From: a virus
Virus record (IMG/VR): IMGVR_UViG_3300036401_000371
Coordinates: 1 to 49,289 of that record
Direction: 5' to 3' (one strand)
DNA length: 49,289 bases
Part shown: in pieces, positions 7,131-15,126 of the stretch
How positions within the stretch are numbered: position 1 is the stretch's first letter
How the letters are laid out: every line of letters begins with the position of its first letter
Position numbers and translations under genes: made by a program
Notes under the pieces: model-generated
Databases searched by the model: none
Seen by the model: only the letters and a program-made list of their open reading frames with translations
Told to the model about the DNA's origin: nothing

Positions 7131-7328
7131 ATGGATCGTCGGCAATACTTCCGGGATCGCCGTCGTGCGAAACAGGCATACTACGTGCCACAGGCGCGCG
7201 GTCGCCTCACCGACGAAGATAGGCAAGGTATCCGCGCGCTTTTGTCGGTAAACGTGCGGCAACGGACTATTGCACGCGTGTATGCAATAACGCAGGCGCG
7301 CGTATGGCAAATCGGGAGGAACAAATGA
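7131..7328 (+). CDS. Small HTH DNA-binding protein
   Basis: The product has 65 residues. A basic N-terminus (MDRRQYFRDRRRAKQAYY) leads into a helix-turn-helix, LTDEDRQGIRALLSVNVRQR and TIARVYAITQARVWQIGR, resembling the resolvase/sigma-like HTH found in small phage proteins. The start lies four bases after the tRNA-like element. The stop overlaps the ATG of the dTMP kinase. It could regulate transcription or bind phage DNA; the target is unknown. Confidence 0.7.
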   Translation: MDRRQYFRDRRRAKQAYYVPQARGRLTDEDRQGIRALLSVNVRQRTIARVYAITQARVWQIGRNK

Positions 7329-7933
7329 TTGTGGCCATTGAGGGGATCGACGCGTCGGGCAAGGCGACGCAGAGTAAGTTGCTCGCTGACAAGCTCGGGG
7401 CGAAGCTGATTAGCTTCCCGAACTATACCACGCCGTCGGGCATTATGATCGGCAAGATGTTGCGGGAACAGATGTGGGTGTCGCCATCGATGCACGACGC
7501 TTGGACGCTACAGGCGCTCATGACCGTCAATCGCTACGAAATGTGGAGTGTGATCGATTCGCTCCGCAAGTTGGGTAAGCACATCGTCTTTGACCGTTAT
7601 TACGCGTCGTCAATCATTTACGGCAAGTACGATGGCGTTTCTGAGGATTGGATCAAGCTCATCAGTGATGGCCTCCCGCAGCCCGATCACCACGTGCTGA
7701 TTGATGTCTCCATTGGTGAGACGCTTCGCCGTCGCCCCGAGGCGCGTGACAAGTATGAGCGGGATCGCCCTGTGATGGAGCGCCGCCGAGAGCTGTATCT
7801 CAAACTTTTCAACCGGATGCGGCGGTTAAATTACAAGGGCGAGGATCCACGCCTTGCCCCTTGGCACATCGTCGACGGGCATGCTAGTATCTCTGACGTG
7901 CATGCGCGTATCTGCGCTGCCGTTGGAGTGTGA
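7325..7933 (+). CDS. tmk: Thymidylate kinase (dTMP kinase)
   Basis: This 202-residue enzyme would convert dTMP to dTDP in the cytoplasm for phage DNA synthesis. The P-loop region IVAIEGIDASGKATQSKL lies at residues 2-19, the DR(Y/H) motif FDRYYASSI at about 90, and a lid-like RRRPEARDKYERD at about 140. Length matches the family. The ATG at 7325 is chosen because GGGAGGA sits five bases ahead; an upstream in-frame ATG at 7304 lacks one. It overlaps both neighbours. Confidence 0.9.
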   Translation: MIVAIEGIDASGKATQSKLLADKLGAKLISFPNYTTPSGIMIGKMLREQMWVSPSMHDAWTLQALMTVNRYEMWSVIDSLRKLGKHIVFDRYYASSIIYGKYDGVSEDWIKLISDGLPQPDHHVLIDVSIGETLRRRPEARDKYERDRPVMERRRELYLKLFNRMRRLNYKGEDPRLAPWHIVDGHASISDVHARICAAVGV

Positions 7934-8217
7934 TGGCTTGGGATCCCCACACGCTGCGCGCTGAGATACAGCGCGAGTTTACGGCGCACGAAGAGAGCGC
8001 GCAGGATTACGACGGTCGTTGGGATTGGAACGTGCTTGGGATTCGCGCTGAGGCGCCGCGAGGCGCGCGCAGGTACGTTTCAAAGCCGATACCGCCGCGT
8101 GTGACTGCACCGCGTATTGCCCGTAAGCGGCAAGGCTTGTCGCGGCCGTGGCGCTGCCGTTGCCGGCATCATCGCGGGCAGCTCCACTTCCCCTTTTTCC
8201 ACGCGCCCAATGTTTAA
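7933..8217 (+). CDS. Hypothetical protein with basic Cys/His tail
   Basis: The product has 94 residues and starts in a TGATG overlap with tmk. The N-terminal third is acidic and helical. The C-terminal half is strongly basic with SRPWRCRCRHHRGQLHFPFF, a possible metal or nucleic acid binding patch. Its stop overlaps the polymerase start (ATGTTTAA). No family is recognised. Confidence 0.6.
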   Translation: MAWDPHTLRAEIQREFTAHEESAQDYDGRWDWNVLGIRAEAPRGARRYVSKPIPPRVTAPRIARKRQGLSRPWRCRCRHHRGQLHFPFFHAPNV

Positions 8218-11200
8218 CGACAATCGCGATACGTCGCGGCTCAAGTTGCAGCTCTTGGCCGATGGCGCCGACTGCAAGCATTGTCCGCTGAGCCGTCACG
8301 GACAGCCTCATCGCCCCGTCGCAACGGAGCTGTTGAGTAAAGCGCCCCTCGTGGCGCTCGTGGGTGAGGCGCCTGGCAAGCGTGAAACGCAGGTTGGCCG
8401 GCCCTTCATTGGGATCAGCGGCAAGATTCTTGATCAAGCCATTCAGCGTGGAGGCGTCGCTCGCACGGACTTCGCCGTACTCAACGCCATCGCCTGTGGG
8501 CCCATCCCTTCCCAAGCCGATGGGATGAAACAAGAGGCCATGCTTGCATGTCGCCCGAGGCTCCTACGTGAGCTGGCGCGACTGCAACCGAAGGTGATCT
8601 TGGCCGTCGGTGGCTACGCTCTCAAGTCGCTGGGCGCTACTGAGGCGGGCGTCACTGCCGTGCGCGGCGCCACTTTGAAGCTCAAGCCTGATGTGATAGA
8701 TTTTCTCGGGGCCGAAAGGGATCCCGCAGCGCTCGCGTGCAGTACCGAAGTTGAACCGTGTCAGGATGCGAGCGGAGGCGGTAAAGCGAAGAATCCGACC
8801 TTTTTACGGTTTCGGTCGGGGGAGCCTACGATCCCACCCCACTTTCTAGCGACGCTGCATCCGGCGCACATCGCGCGTGGAGGTGATGGCGACGCAGCCG
8901 ACGCGCCTGGGGGCGACTCGGGCCCAGCCGTCGATCTGCTGTTCTACTTTTTCATGTACGACGTGGTCAAGTCGGTGCGGCTCGCGCGTGGTGAGATCCA
9001 ACCGTGGACAGACAGCCTTGATCTATTCGCGTGGCGCGGTGGTCTCGTCAATCCCGTATTTGACGACGACGACAACGTGGTGGGCTGGGATGCGGCGCCG
9101 GCTGACGCCATGGATGCGGCGATCGATCACGTGTACCGCGAGTCTCGCGAGGTGGGGGAATTTGCCGTCGACGTTGAGACGGACAGCAAAGACGCGATGA
9201 CGGCTAACCTCACAGCCATCGCCTTCGCCACCATCCACGGCGGCATGTCTGCCACCTGGGAAGCGTGGCAGAGCAAACCTACAGCGAAGGCGCGCGCAGC
9301 GGAGTTGCTCGCGGATCGTAAAATCGCCGTCATCATCCAAAATCGGATCTACGATACGATCGTTCTCCCGCGCCATGGGATGCCCATCGGTGGCATCGTC
9401 CACGACACCCTGCTTCAACATCATGCCGCGTTCCCAGGACTACCCCACAAGCTGCAAGCGATTGCCACGCAATTCTTCGTCACTCGCCCCTGGAAGGATG
9501 AATTCCGCCGCACAGAGAAGGATGAAGGATCCCTAATCCTCTACAACGGCCGTGACACGGTGGCCACGGCGCGAGCCAAACCCGTATTGGAGAAGATGAT
9601 CGATGCTCATCGCACAGCTAAGGTGTACGAAGCTGATCGGCAGCAATTTTCTGTTGCCACTCATATGCGCCGCGTTGGGTATTTTGTGGATCGCGTCGAG
9701 CAAAAGCGGCAGTCCGAGATCCAACATGCGCGCCTGGCCTATATGCGAGACTCTCTCATCACCGATTTCAAATCCATTGAGGAGCCTTGGCGCAAAGCCC
9801 TCGCGCGAATTCTGGCCTCCACCGCGCGCAAGAAGGATCCCGAATCCTACTTGGATCGTGTTCAGCTCCGATACAATGAAATCGCTGAACGCGAGCGACG
9901 CGAAACAGATATTGGGCTATTCAAGCCGAAGGCGCACAAAGACGTTCTAGCGCTATTCGAGATCTTGAAGGTGCCTATTTTGGACTACACCAAAAAAGGC
10001 GCGCCAAAGACGGATAAAAAGGCGATGGAGGCGGCTGCGGGGCGGCATCCGCTCCTACGCAAGATCATCCACCTCCGCGAAGCAAAGCACCTGCTAGCGA
10101 CGTATATCGATGGCTTGCCGATACTCGCGGATGGCCGCGTTCACCCGGACTGGTCGCCCAAGATCACCGGCCGATGGGGTGCAGGCAAGGCGCAGAATTG
10201 GCCGAAATTCGTGCAGGGGTGGCCCCCTGAGAAAGACGCAAATGGAGACTTCAAGCGCCGTCCGTCCGGTGAGCTTGTCACGCCGAAGGAAAATCCACGC
10301 CGCATTGTTACGGCGCCCACTGCCGTGGAGATCATCCGCATTGGCGTCGCTGGTGTCCCTGCGATCGTGTATTTGCGCGCCTTGCAGGGATTCGGCCGGA
10401 TGCTTGTCGGAGCGGATTTTTCTCAGTTGGAGTTGCGGATCGCCGCGTTCCTCGCGCGCGATCCGTTCTTGCTTGGCATCTTCCGCCGCGGTGAGGATCC
10501 GCACGCGGCGTTCGCCCGACGGGCGTTTCCGTCGCGTTTTCCTGAACTAGAAAGCCTGTTCAAAGAGCGCTGCGCGGCTCTTGGGCGCGAGATCAAGATC
10601 AAGGCGAATCTGACTAACCCCCAAGGTGAAAAGTACGTGGAGGGCCTCGACGACGCGGATCGCAAGCAACTGGCGTCGTGGGCCGCGCAGTGGTCTCGCT
10701 TGCGCGATCTTACCAAGCGAGCTGAGTACTGCGGTATCTACGGTGGCGAAGCAAAGACGGTCTATGACTCGATCGTCAAAGACTTCCCCGAAGTGCAGCT
10801 TGCGGATCTTGAAAAGCTCGTGGCCTCCGTCAACCGCGAAATGGCGGGCGTCGTCGCGTGGCGCAATCGCCAAGAGGAATGGGCGCACGCGCATCGCGAG
10901 ATCCGGGAGAGCATTCTCGGGCGCGTCCGCCTGTTCCCGCTGGGCAACTTCAATCCCAACGTGGTGTACAATTTCCCGATCCAAGCGATGGCCGCGACGT
11001 TGCTTGCCCTCGCGATCTTCCGCTTCACCGCGCTCACGCAGCCGCATTTGCTGGAAATCGATCGCCTCTACAGGTTTTCCTTGCTTGACGCCTCGTGGGT
11101 GGCTAGGATGCGAGCTGAGGGCTTCGACAAATGGCGGGCGCCAGTTGATTTGATCCTCAACGGGCACGACTCGCTACTAGCGGAGAGTGACGAAGAGGAT

Positions 11201-11323
11201 GCAGAAAAATGCACGGTGTTTATGGAAAAGTGCATGCATCAAGAATTGTACATGCCCGAGCTGAAAGAGTCGGTTGTATTCATTGGGGAAGCGGCCAAGG
11301 GCCGCAGATGGAGCGACACATGA
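8210..11323 (+). CDS. UDG-DNA polymerase I fusion (family A)
   Basis: The replicative polymerase has 1037 residues and three modules. Residues 1-260 are a family 4-type uracil-DNA glycosylase with CKHC (22-25), GEAPGKRETQVGRPF (52-66), C96 and C114 as likely Fe-S ligands, and LHPAH (216-220). Residues 310-470 are a 3'-5' exonuclease with DVETD (321), QNRIYD (377) and YNGRDT (445). Residues 480-1037 are the polymerase with motif A DFSQLELR (736), motif B KRAEYCGIYGG (836) and motif C HDS (986). All catalytic positions seem intact. The ATG at 8210 gives a natural N-terminus and overlaps the preceding stop. UDG-polymerase fusions are known in some phages, but the pairing is uncommon. Confidence 0.92.
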   Translation: MFNDNRDTSRLKLQLLADGADCKHCPLSRHGQPHRPVATELLSKAPLVALVGEAPGKRETQVGRPFIGISGKILDQAIQRGGVARTDFAVLNAIACGPIPSQADGMKQEAMLACRPRLLRELARLQPKVILAVGGYALKSLGATEAGVTAVRGATLKLKPDVIDFLGAERDPAALACSTEVEPCQDASGGGKAKNPTFLRFRSGEPTIPPHFLATLHPAHIARGGDGDAADAPGGDSGPAVDLLFYFFMYDVVKSVRLARGEIQPWTDSLDLFAWRGGLVNPVFDDDDNVVGWDAAPADAMDAAIDHVYRESREVGEFAVDVETDSKDAMTANLTAIAFATIHGGMSATWEAWQSKPTAKARAAELLADRKIAVIIQNRIYDTIVLPRHGMPIGGIVHDTLLQHHAAFPGLPHKLQAIATQFFVTRPWKDEFRRTEKDEGSLILYNGRDTVATARAKPVLEKMIDAHRTAKVYEADRQQFSVATHMRRVGYFVDRVEQKRQSEIQHARLAYMRDSLITDFKSIEEPWRKALARILASTARKKDPESYLDRVQLRYNEIAERERRETDIGLFKPKAHKDVLALFEILKVPILDYTKKGAPKTDKKAMEAAAGRHPLLRKIIHLREAKHLLATYIDGLPILADGRVHPDWSPKITGRWGAGKAQNWPKFVQGWPPEKDANGDFKRRPSGELVTPKENPRRIVTAPTAVEIIRIGVAGVPAIVYLRALQGFGRMLVGADFSQLELRIAAFLARDPFLLGIFRRGEDPHAAFARRAFPSRFPELESLFKERCAALGREIKIKANLTNPQGEKYVEGLDDADRKQLASWAAQWSRLRDLTKRAEYCGIYGGEAKTVYDSIVKDFPEVQLADLEKLVASVNREMAGVVAWRNRQEEWAHAHREIRESILGRVRLFPLGNFNPNVVYNFPIQAMAATLLALAIFRFTALTQPHLLEIDRLYRFSLLDASWVARMRAEGFDKWRAPVDLILNGHDSLLAESDEEDAEKCTVFMEKCMHQELYMPELKESVVFIGEAAKGRRWSDT

Positions 11324-11994
11324 CCTTTGATAAAGATGCCTTCGACAAAATGATCGACGGTTGCGATATCGTCATCAACGGCGACACAGGGAGCTATCAG
11401 ATCGAGGAGTTACGAAAGCTATTTCCGGGACGGAAAATCGGTGTGCGCGGATCGCTGCGCATTCTTCCCGTCGAAGGCCCACGGCCGGACGATTACCAAA
11501 AGCTGGCGTTGCGCACGGAGAAAACGCCCGCTTTCATCGATCCCGCTTGGGCGGGTAGCCCTGAAAACGCGATGCGACTCGCGCGTATTCTCCATGGCTT
11601 GCTCGGATGCATGACGGAGCTGGGCGAAGCCGCGGACATCATCAAGCGCCACCTGATTTACGGCGCGTCGCTCGATTTGACGCACCTGATGGAAGAGGCA
11701 GGCGACAAGCAATGGTATATCGCGTTGATCCTCGACGCGTCCGGTTTCACCATGGAAGCCGCGCAGGCGCGCAACATTGCCAAGCTGCGCGCGCGCTACC
11801 CGGAAGGCTTCACCGAGGAGAAGGCGCTCACGCGGGATCTCGAATTCGAGAAACGCGCGTTGGGCTACGTGGAAGCGGAGCGCGCCGCGTTGGGCGATGA
11901 GTTTTCAATGGGCCTTGCTTGGGAGCATCATCGCCCCGGTGCTGGCGTGCAGTGTCCGACGTGCAACGCGGAACCTGGAAAGGCTTGTACATGA
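11320..11994 (+). CDS. MazG-like NTP pyrophosphohydrolase with zinc tail
   Basis: The product has 224 residues. The central segment RLARILHGLLGCMTELGEAA (about 85) followed by LMEEAGDKQWYIALIL matches the metal-binding E-x2-E...E-x2-D pattern of MazG nucleotide pyrophosphohydrolases. These hydrolyse (d)NTPs or ppGpp-like molecules. The N-terminal 80 residues are a separate small domain. The C-terminus VQCPTCNAEPGKACT has the CP-x-C-x-A-x-PG-x2-C zinc motif seen in phage and actinobacterial proteins. The ATG at 11320 overlaps the polymerase stop; the next gene overlaps in turn. Confidence 0.8.
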   Translation: MTFDKDAFDKMIDGCDIVINGDTGSYQIEELRKLFPGRKIGVRGSLRILPVEGPRPDDYQKLALRTEKTPAFIDPAWAGSPENAMRLARILHGLLGCMTELGEAADIIKRHLIYGASLDLTHLMEEAGDKQWYIALILDASGFTMEAAQARNIAKLRARYPEGFTEEKALTRDLEFEKRALGYVEAERAALGDEFSMGLAWEHHRPGAGVQCPTCNAEPGKACT

Positions 11995-13016
11995 GCCTGC
12001 CACCGCTGAAAGGATTGCCGCCCCTCAAGCCGTCGTGCAAGGCGTGCCGTAAGGGCTCTACGCGTCTCGTGCAAACGGCCGTGGGTGTCTTTCACCTATG
12101 CGACGCGTGCGAGCCTCCCGACGTCGTGCCGCGCGGGCCCATGGTGGCGTTGCCCGTGCTGAGCCGTGAGCTACCGCCACTCACGTTCACAGCGAAGCTC
12201 GCGGGATCGCCTCTGCCGCCGCTGGGGGCGCTGCCGCCGTTGTCTGCGCCGAAGGCCCCCAAGCGTTACGGGGAAGTCAGCGCTACGGCGCAGATCGAAG
12301 TGGCGCCCGCCGATATCACTGCTTTTGTGAAGGGCGTGGCCTCGAAATCGCTCTATCCCGATTGCCCGCCCGCGCGCATTCTCGTCGCCGATCCGCCGTG
12401 GCAGTTTGGCGACAACACGCCTCACAAGGGTGCGACCGATCACTACAAAACGATGTCCATTGAGGAGCTGTGCGCGTTCCCACTGCCGCCGCTTGCCGAT
12501 GACGCGATTCTGTTCATGTGGCGCGTCGCGGGTGGCAGCGCCAAAGACGGCAGCCTCGGGGAGCAAGCCTATCAGGTGATGCGCGCGTGGGGCTTCACGC
12601 CGAAGTCTGAAATGGCGTGGATGAAGACGCGGGAATGCAAGACGTGCGACGGCAAAGGCCACGCTACGTCATTCGGCACGCTCGCGGGCGCGACGAAGGC
12701 GGAACAGCTCAAACTGTGGTGCGAGGATTGCCACGGCCGCGGTTACAAGCTCGCGCTTGGGATGGGCCGCTACGTGCGTGGGACGCATGAGGTGTGTCTC
12801 ATCGGCACGCGGGGCAAGCCGATCTTCCCCGAGCTGAAAAACGTGGCCAGCTCGTTTAATTCGCATCGGCTCTCACACAGTGAAAAGCCGCTGCGATTTT
12901 TCGAAAAGGTGGCGCAGCTTTACCCGATCGGGCCGCACGTGGAGCTGTTCGCCCGGCGTCATCGTGAGGGCTGGCATTGTTTTGGTGATCAACTCCCGTC
13001 CAAGGAAGGGGTGTAA
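11991..13016 (+). CDS. MT-A70 adenine methyltransferase with DnaJ-type zinc insert
   Basis: This is a 341-residue N6-adenine methyltransferase. The catalytic DPPW is at 134-137. HYKTM, FMWRVA, HEVCLIGTRGKP, HSEKP and VELFARRHREGW follow in MT-A70 order. N-terminal CKAC (16-19) and CDAC (37-40) form a probable zinc ribbon, followed by a Pro-Leu-rich linker (LPPL repeated). Between the core strands are CKTCDGKG (216-223) and CEDCHGRG (244-251), two copies of the DnaJ CxxCxGxG repeat, which is unusual in this family. It probably methylates phage DNA for protection or regulation. Confidence 0.88.
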   Translation: MSLPPLKGLPPLKPSCKACRKGSTRLVQTAVGVFHLCDACEPPDVVPRGPMVALPVLSRELPPLTFTAKLAGSPLPPLGALPPLSAPKAPKRYGEVSATAQIEVAPADITAFVKGVASKSLYPDCPPARILVADPPWQFGDNTPHKGATDHYKTMSIEELCAFPLPPLADDAILFMWRVAGGSAKDGSLGEQAYQVMRAWGFTPKSEMAWMKTRECKTCDGKGHATSFGTLAGATKAEQLKLWCEDCHGRGYKLALGMGRYVRGTHEVCLIGTRGKPIFPELKNVASSFNSHRLSHSEKPLRFFEKVAQLYPIGPHVELFARRHREGWHCFGDQLPSKEGV

Positions 13017-13018
13017 AA

Positions 13019-13267
13019 ATGAGCAAGTTGGATGATTTGGCGAAGGTGTATCGCGAAAAGATGAAGGTTGCTGCCGCAGCGGCAGAGGACTTCAAGAAAA
13101 CGCGTGAGGAACATGCGAACATTCTTCGTGAAAAAGCAATTGTGTTGGACACTGCGTATCTTGCAGCGCGCAATGCCCAGGAAGACGTTTGGCATGAGGT
13201 GGAAGGCAAAGACGCGCCTGAGTTTGATTTCCTTTTGGTGTCATCTGCACGGCACTTGACAAAATAG
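13019..13267 (+). CDS. Small coiled-coil protein
   Basis: The product has 82 residues, almost wholly helical, with heptad-like spacing (LDDLAKVYREKMKVAAAAAE, FKKTREEHANILREKAIV). It starts two bases after the methyltransferase stop. The -35 of the next promoter lies inside its last codons. Function is unknown. Confidence 0.65.
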   Translation: MSKLDDLAKVYREKMKVAAAAAEDFKKTREEHANILREKAIVLDTAYLAARNAQEDVWHEVEGKDAPEFDFLLVSSARHLTK

Positions 13268-13284
13268 ATCCCGCCGTCTAGTTT
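13256..13284 (+). promoter_or_regulatory. Promoter TTGACA-N17-TAGTTT for a leaderless gene
   Basis: A perfect -35 (13256-13261) and TAGTTT (13279-13284) are 17 bases apart. The expected start site (about 13291-13292) falls at the ATG at 13293, and no ribosome site precedes that ATG. The downstream mRNA is therefore probably leaderless or has a 1-2 base leader. Confidence 0.6.
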
Positions 13285-13292
13285 CGTTATCT

Positions 13293-13880
13293 ATGACCAT
13301 TCACGACGAAGATCCCGGAAAAATGATGGAGCGATCCGATTCGCTCCGCGATGAAGCCTTGGCGCTCGAAAAAGAGGCCATCCGTAAGGCGGCTGGCTTG
13401 GCGAGCGGCAACCTTGCGCATGCGGCGGCAATCCTTGGCCGGTCGCCGGGCGTGCTCGCGCGCGCCATTGAGCAGCGAGGCGGGCGCCACAAAGAGCTGT
13501 GGAAGGCGTTTTCCCACACTCGCGGGCGCCCGCCTCTGAAGCTGGAAGTGATCCAGAAGCGCGCCACGAAGCTGCCCAAGGGCCTCCCGCCGCTCTTGCC
13601 GGCCACGACGAAGGGCAAGGCGAAGGCCCCGGCCAAGGTGGCGAAGCCCGCGCCGAAGGCAGCCAAGGCGGCCGCGGCGCCCCTGGCCAAGCTGACGGAA
13701 GCGCAATGGACAGACGTCATCGAAGCGTGGATCGAAGTCCGCGCCAACGGCGGCAATCAGAAAGAATTCGCGGCCAAGCATGGCGTGGGCGTCTCCACGC
13801 TGCGTGAGCGCACGGCCGCGTATACGGCCGCCATGAAGGCCCCTGCCGCGCCCGCCGTCGCTGACGATCCGGTGATGTAG
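13293..13880 (+). CDS. Two-HTH DNA-binding protein with histone H1-like linker
   Basis: The product has 195 residues. The N-terminal RKAAGLASGNLAHAAAILGR resembles a Fis-type helix-turn-helix. The C-terminal IEVRANGGNQKEFAAKHGVG and VSTLRERTAAYTAAM form a homeodomain-like HTH. Between them (about 75-130) lies a Lys/Ala/Pro-rich linker (KGKAKAPAKVAKPAPKAAKA) like bacterial histone H1 mimics. This bipartite form suggests a nucleoid-type or transcription regulator. Its own leaderless promoter makes it a candidate regulator of phage timing. Confidence 0.75.
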   Translation: MTIHDEDPGKMMERSDSLRDEALALEKEAIRKAAGLASGNLAHAAAILGRSPGVLARAIEQRGGRHKELWKAFSHTRGRPPLKLEVIQKRATKLPKGLPPLLPATTKGKAKAPAKVAKPAPKAAKAAAAPLAKLTEAQWTDVIEAWIEVRANGGNQKEFAAKHGVGVSTLRERTAAYTAAMKAPAAPAVADDPVM

Positions 13881-13881
13881 G

Positions 13882-14079
13882 TTGGCTACCCGGCGAAGAG
13901 GCACGCGGCATCAACATGGGGGTGTCCGCGTGTCTCTTTACTTCCCCGATGGCCTCTTGGAAGAGATCAACCGCGAGGCCGATCGGCTCGATCGCCCGCT
14001 CAGTTGGGTGATCCGCAAGGCGTGGGAGTTGGCCAAGGCGGATGTGGCTCGCATTCCATCGCCCGACGAAAACGAATAA
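13882..14079 (+). CDS. Ribbon-helix-helix protein
   Basis: The product has 65 residues from a TTG start. The segment VRVSLYFPDGLLEEINREAD then LDRPLSWVIRKAWELAK is the beta-helix-helix of CopG/Arc-type DNA-binding proteins. The TTG directly after the upstream TAG is favoured, since a later GTG (13930) would cut the beta strand. It could be a repressor acting on the CGATCG-containing promoters, but this is untested. Confidence 0.7.
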   Translation: MATRRRGTRHQHGGVRVSLYFPDGLLEEINREADRLDRPLSWVIRKAWELAKADVARIPSPDENE

Positions 14080-14093
14080 CTCAGGGGGTTTTT

Positions 14094-14651
14094 ATGCGTC
14101 GAGTTCAAGTTGAATCGCCGTTCGCCTCGCGCACGCCGAAGGATGAAACGGCGTGCGTTCACAATTCACCGGATATCTGCCGGTGGGAACAGTCGGAGGG
14201 TAGCGGCGTGCGCGCCTGTGGCGCCTGTGCGAATCGCCGCCGGGTGGAGCGTATTCGCGTTTACGAGTCACAGCTCCACGCGCGGTACCTCGCGCTCTGC
14301 CTGCGCGACTGCATCGAACGCGGCGAAACGCCCTACGCCAGCCACGCGATCCTGACGCTGCCCGGCGTGCTGCGCGATGACGTGCCCGAGGAGCGCGTGC
14401 GCGGCATTGCGGCCGGCTTCACCATGCGCCGCGGGATGCACACCACCGTGATCTACGTCGATTGCTACGTCGATGAGTGGATGTCGAAGGGAATGGCGCA
14501 AGGGGCTAAAGACGCGTATGCGCTTCAAGACAAGCGCCGTGAAGATATATGGGTTGGAACGGGCGCCGAACGCTTTCAACACGGATTAGAAATGCGCCGC
14601 CTGCGCGAAACCAACCCGCTGTGGGTGCCCGTCGAGTACAAAGCGCCTTAG
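14094..14651 (+). CDS. Hypothetical protein, last gene of the plus arm
   Basis: The product has 185 residues. The start at 14094 follows CAGGGGGTTTTT, a good ribosome site. Cysteines in CVHN, DICRWE and RACGACANRRR suggest an N-terminal zinc unit. The rest is mixed helix and strand (VRGIAAGFTMRRGMHTTVIY) with no recognised family. Its stop codon overlaps the stop of the convergent minus-strand gene by four bases. Confidence 0.7.
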   Translation: MRRVQVESPFASRTPKDETACVHNSPDICRWEQSEGSGVRACGACANRRRVERIRVYESQLHARYLALCLRDCIERGETPYASHAILTLPGVLRDDVPEERVRGIAAGFTMRRGMHTTVIYVDCYVDEWMSKGMAQGAKDAYALQDKRREDIWVGTGAERFQHGLEMRRLRETNPLWVPVEYKAP

Positions 14652-15049
14652 CGCTCGTGTTCTTCCATCGCAGGCAAATGCAGCGTGTGGGCGATTTGGT
14701 GGTGGTAGAGAAATTGAATGGCCGACCACAGGATCCCCATCGCTGCCAAGATCACCCACCGCACGATCTTGCGCTGCGTCCGCTTCGATAGCTGGATCTG
14801 ATCTGTCTCTTCAAAACCCGGCAGCTTGAATTTTTTCGTATCCTCGATCGAGTCACGGCGGCGCCGTGGCGCTGCGGCGTGTAGCTCGCCCCGCATCCCG
14901 AGTAGCATTCCTTGCAATTCCGAATGTCGGTTGTTTTCTCGGGTAGCTGCGAGGCTGAGCCCCATGGCCAGCTCAGCCGTTGACTTGGCGGAGAGCCTCT
15001 GCGCGTCGCGGATCTGCGTCAGCAGGATCTTGATCTCGTCGTCGCTCAT
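14648..15049 (-). CDS. Membrane protein with long cytoplasmic helix; promoter-proximal
   Basis: The product has 133 residues. Residues 1-50 look like an amphipathic helix (IKILLTQIRDAQRLSAKSTA). A basic hinge (APRRRRDS) and IQLSKRTQRKIVR precede one transmembrane segment (WVILAAMGILWSAIQFLYHH, about 98-117) near the C-terminus. The gene lies after the endolysin, but unlike other late genes it has its own near-consensus promoter. It could be a lysis accessory, or a constitutively made superinfection-exclusion or takeover protein. No family is recognised. Confidence 0.7.
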   Translation of the reverse strand: MSDDEIKILLTQIRDAQRLSAKSTAELAMGLSLAATRENNRHSELQGMLLGMRGELHAAAPRRRRDSIEDTKKFKLPGFEETDQIQLSKRTQRKIVRWVILAAMGILWSAIQFLYHHQIAHTLHLPAMEEHER

Positions 15050-15075
15050 TTAGATAGGACTCGCATACGCGTTGC

Positions 15076-15103
15076 ATTATAACAAAAATTTCATCGGTGT
15101 CAG
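15076..15103 (-). promoter_or_regulatory. Strong sigma-70-type promoter, CTGACA-N16-TATAAT
   Basis: On the minus strand a perfect TATAAT (15081 to 15076) is preceded, 16 bases away, by CTGACA (15103 to 15098). The expected start is about 15069, 20 bases before the ATG at 15049. It is the best -10 match found in the window and serves a single membrane-protein gene. Confidence 0.65.
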
Positions 15104-15126
15104 TGTCTTCCATAGTGGTCGGACCT

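Noticed and set aside
14642-14655. AGCGC-CTTA-GCGCT hairpin at the convergent stops as a bidirectional terminator.
   Set aside because: Only five base pairs and no T-run on either side.
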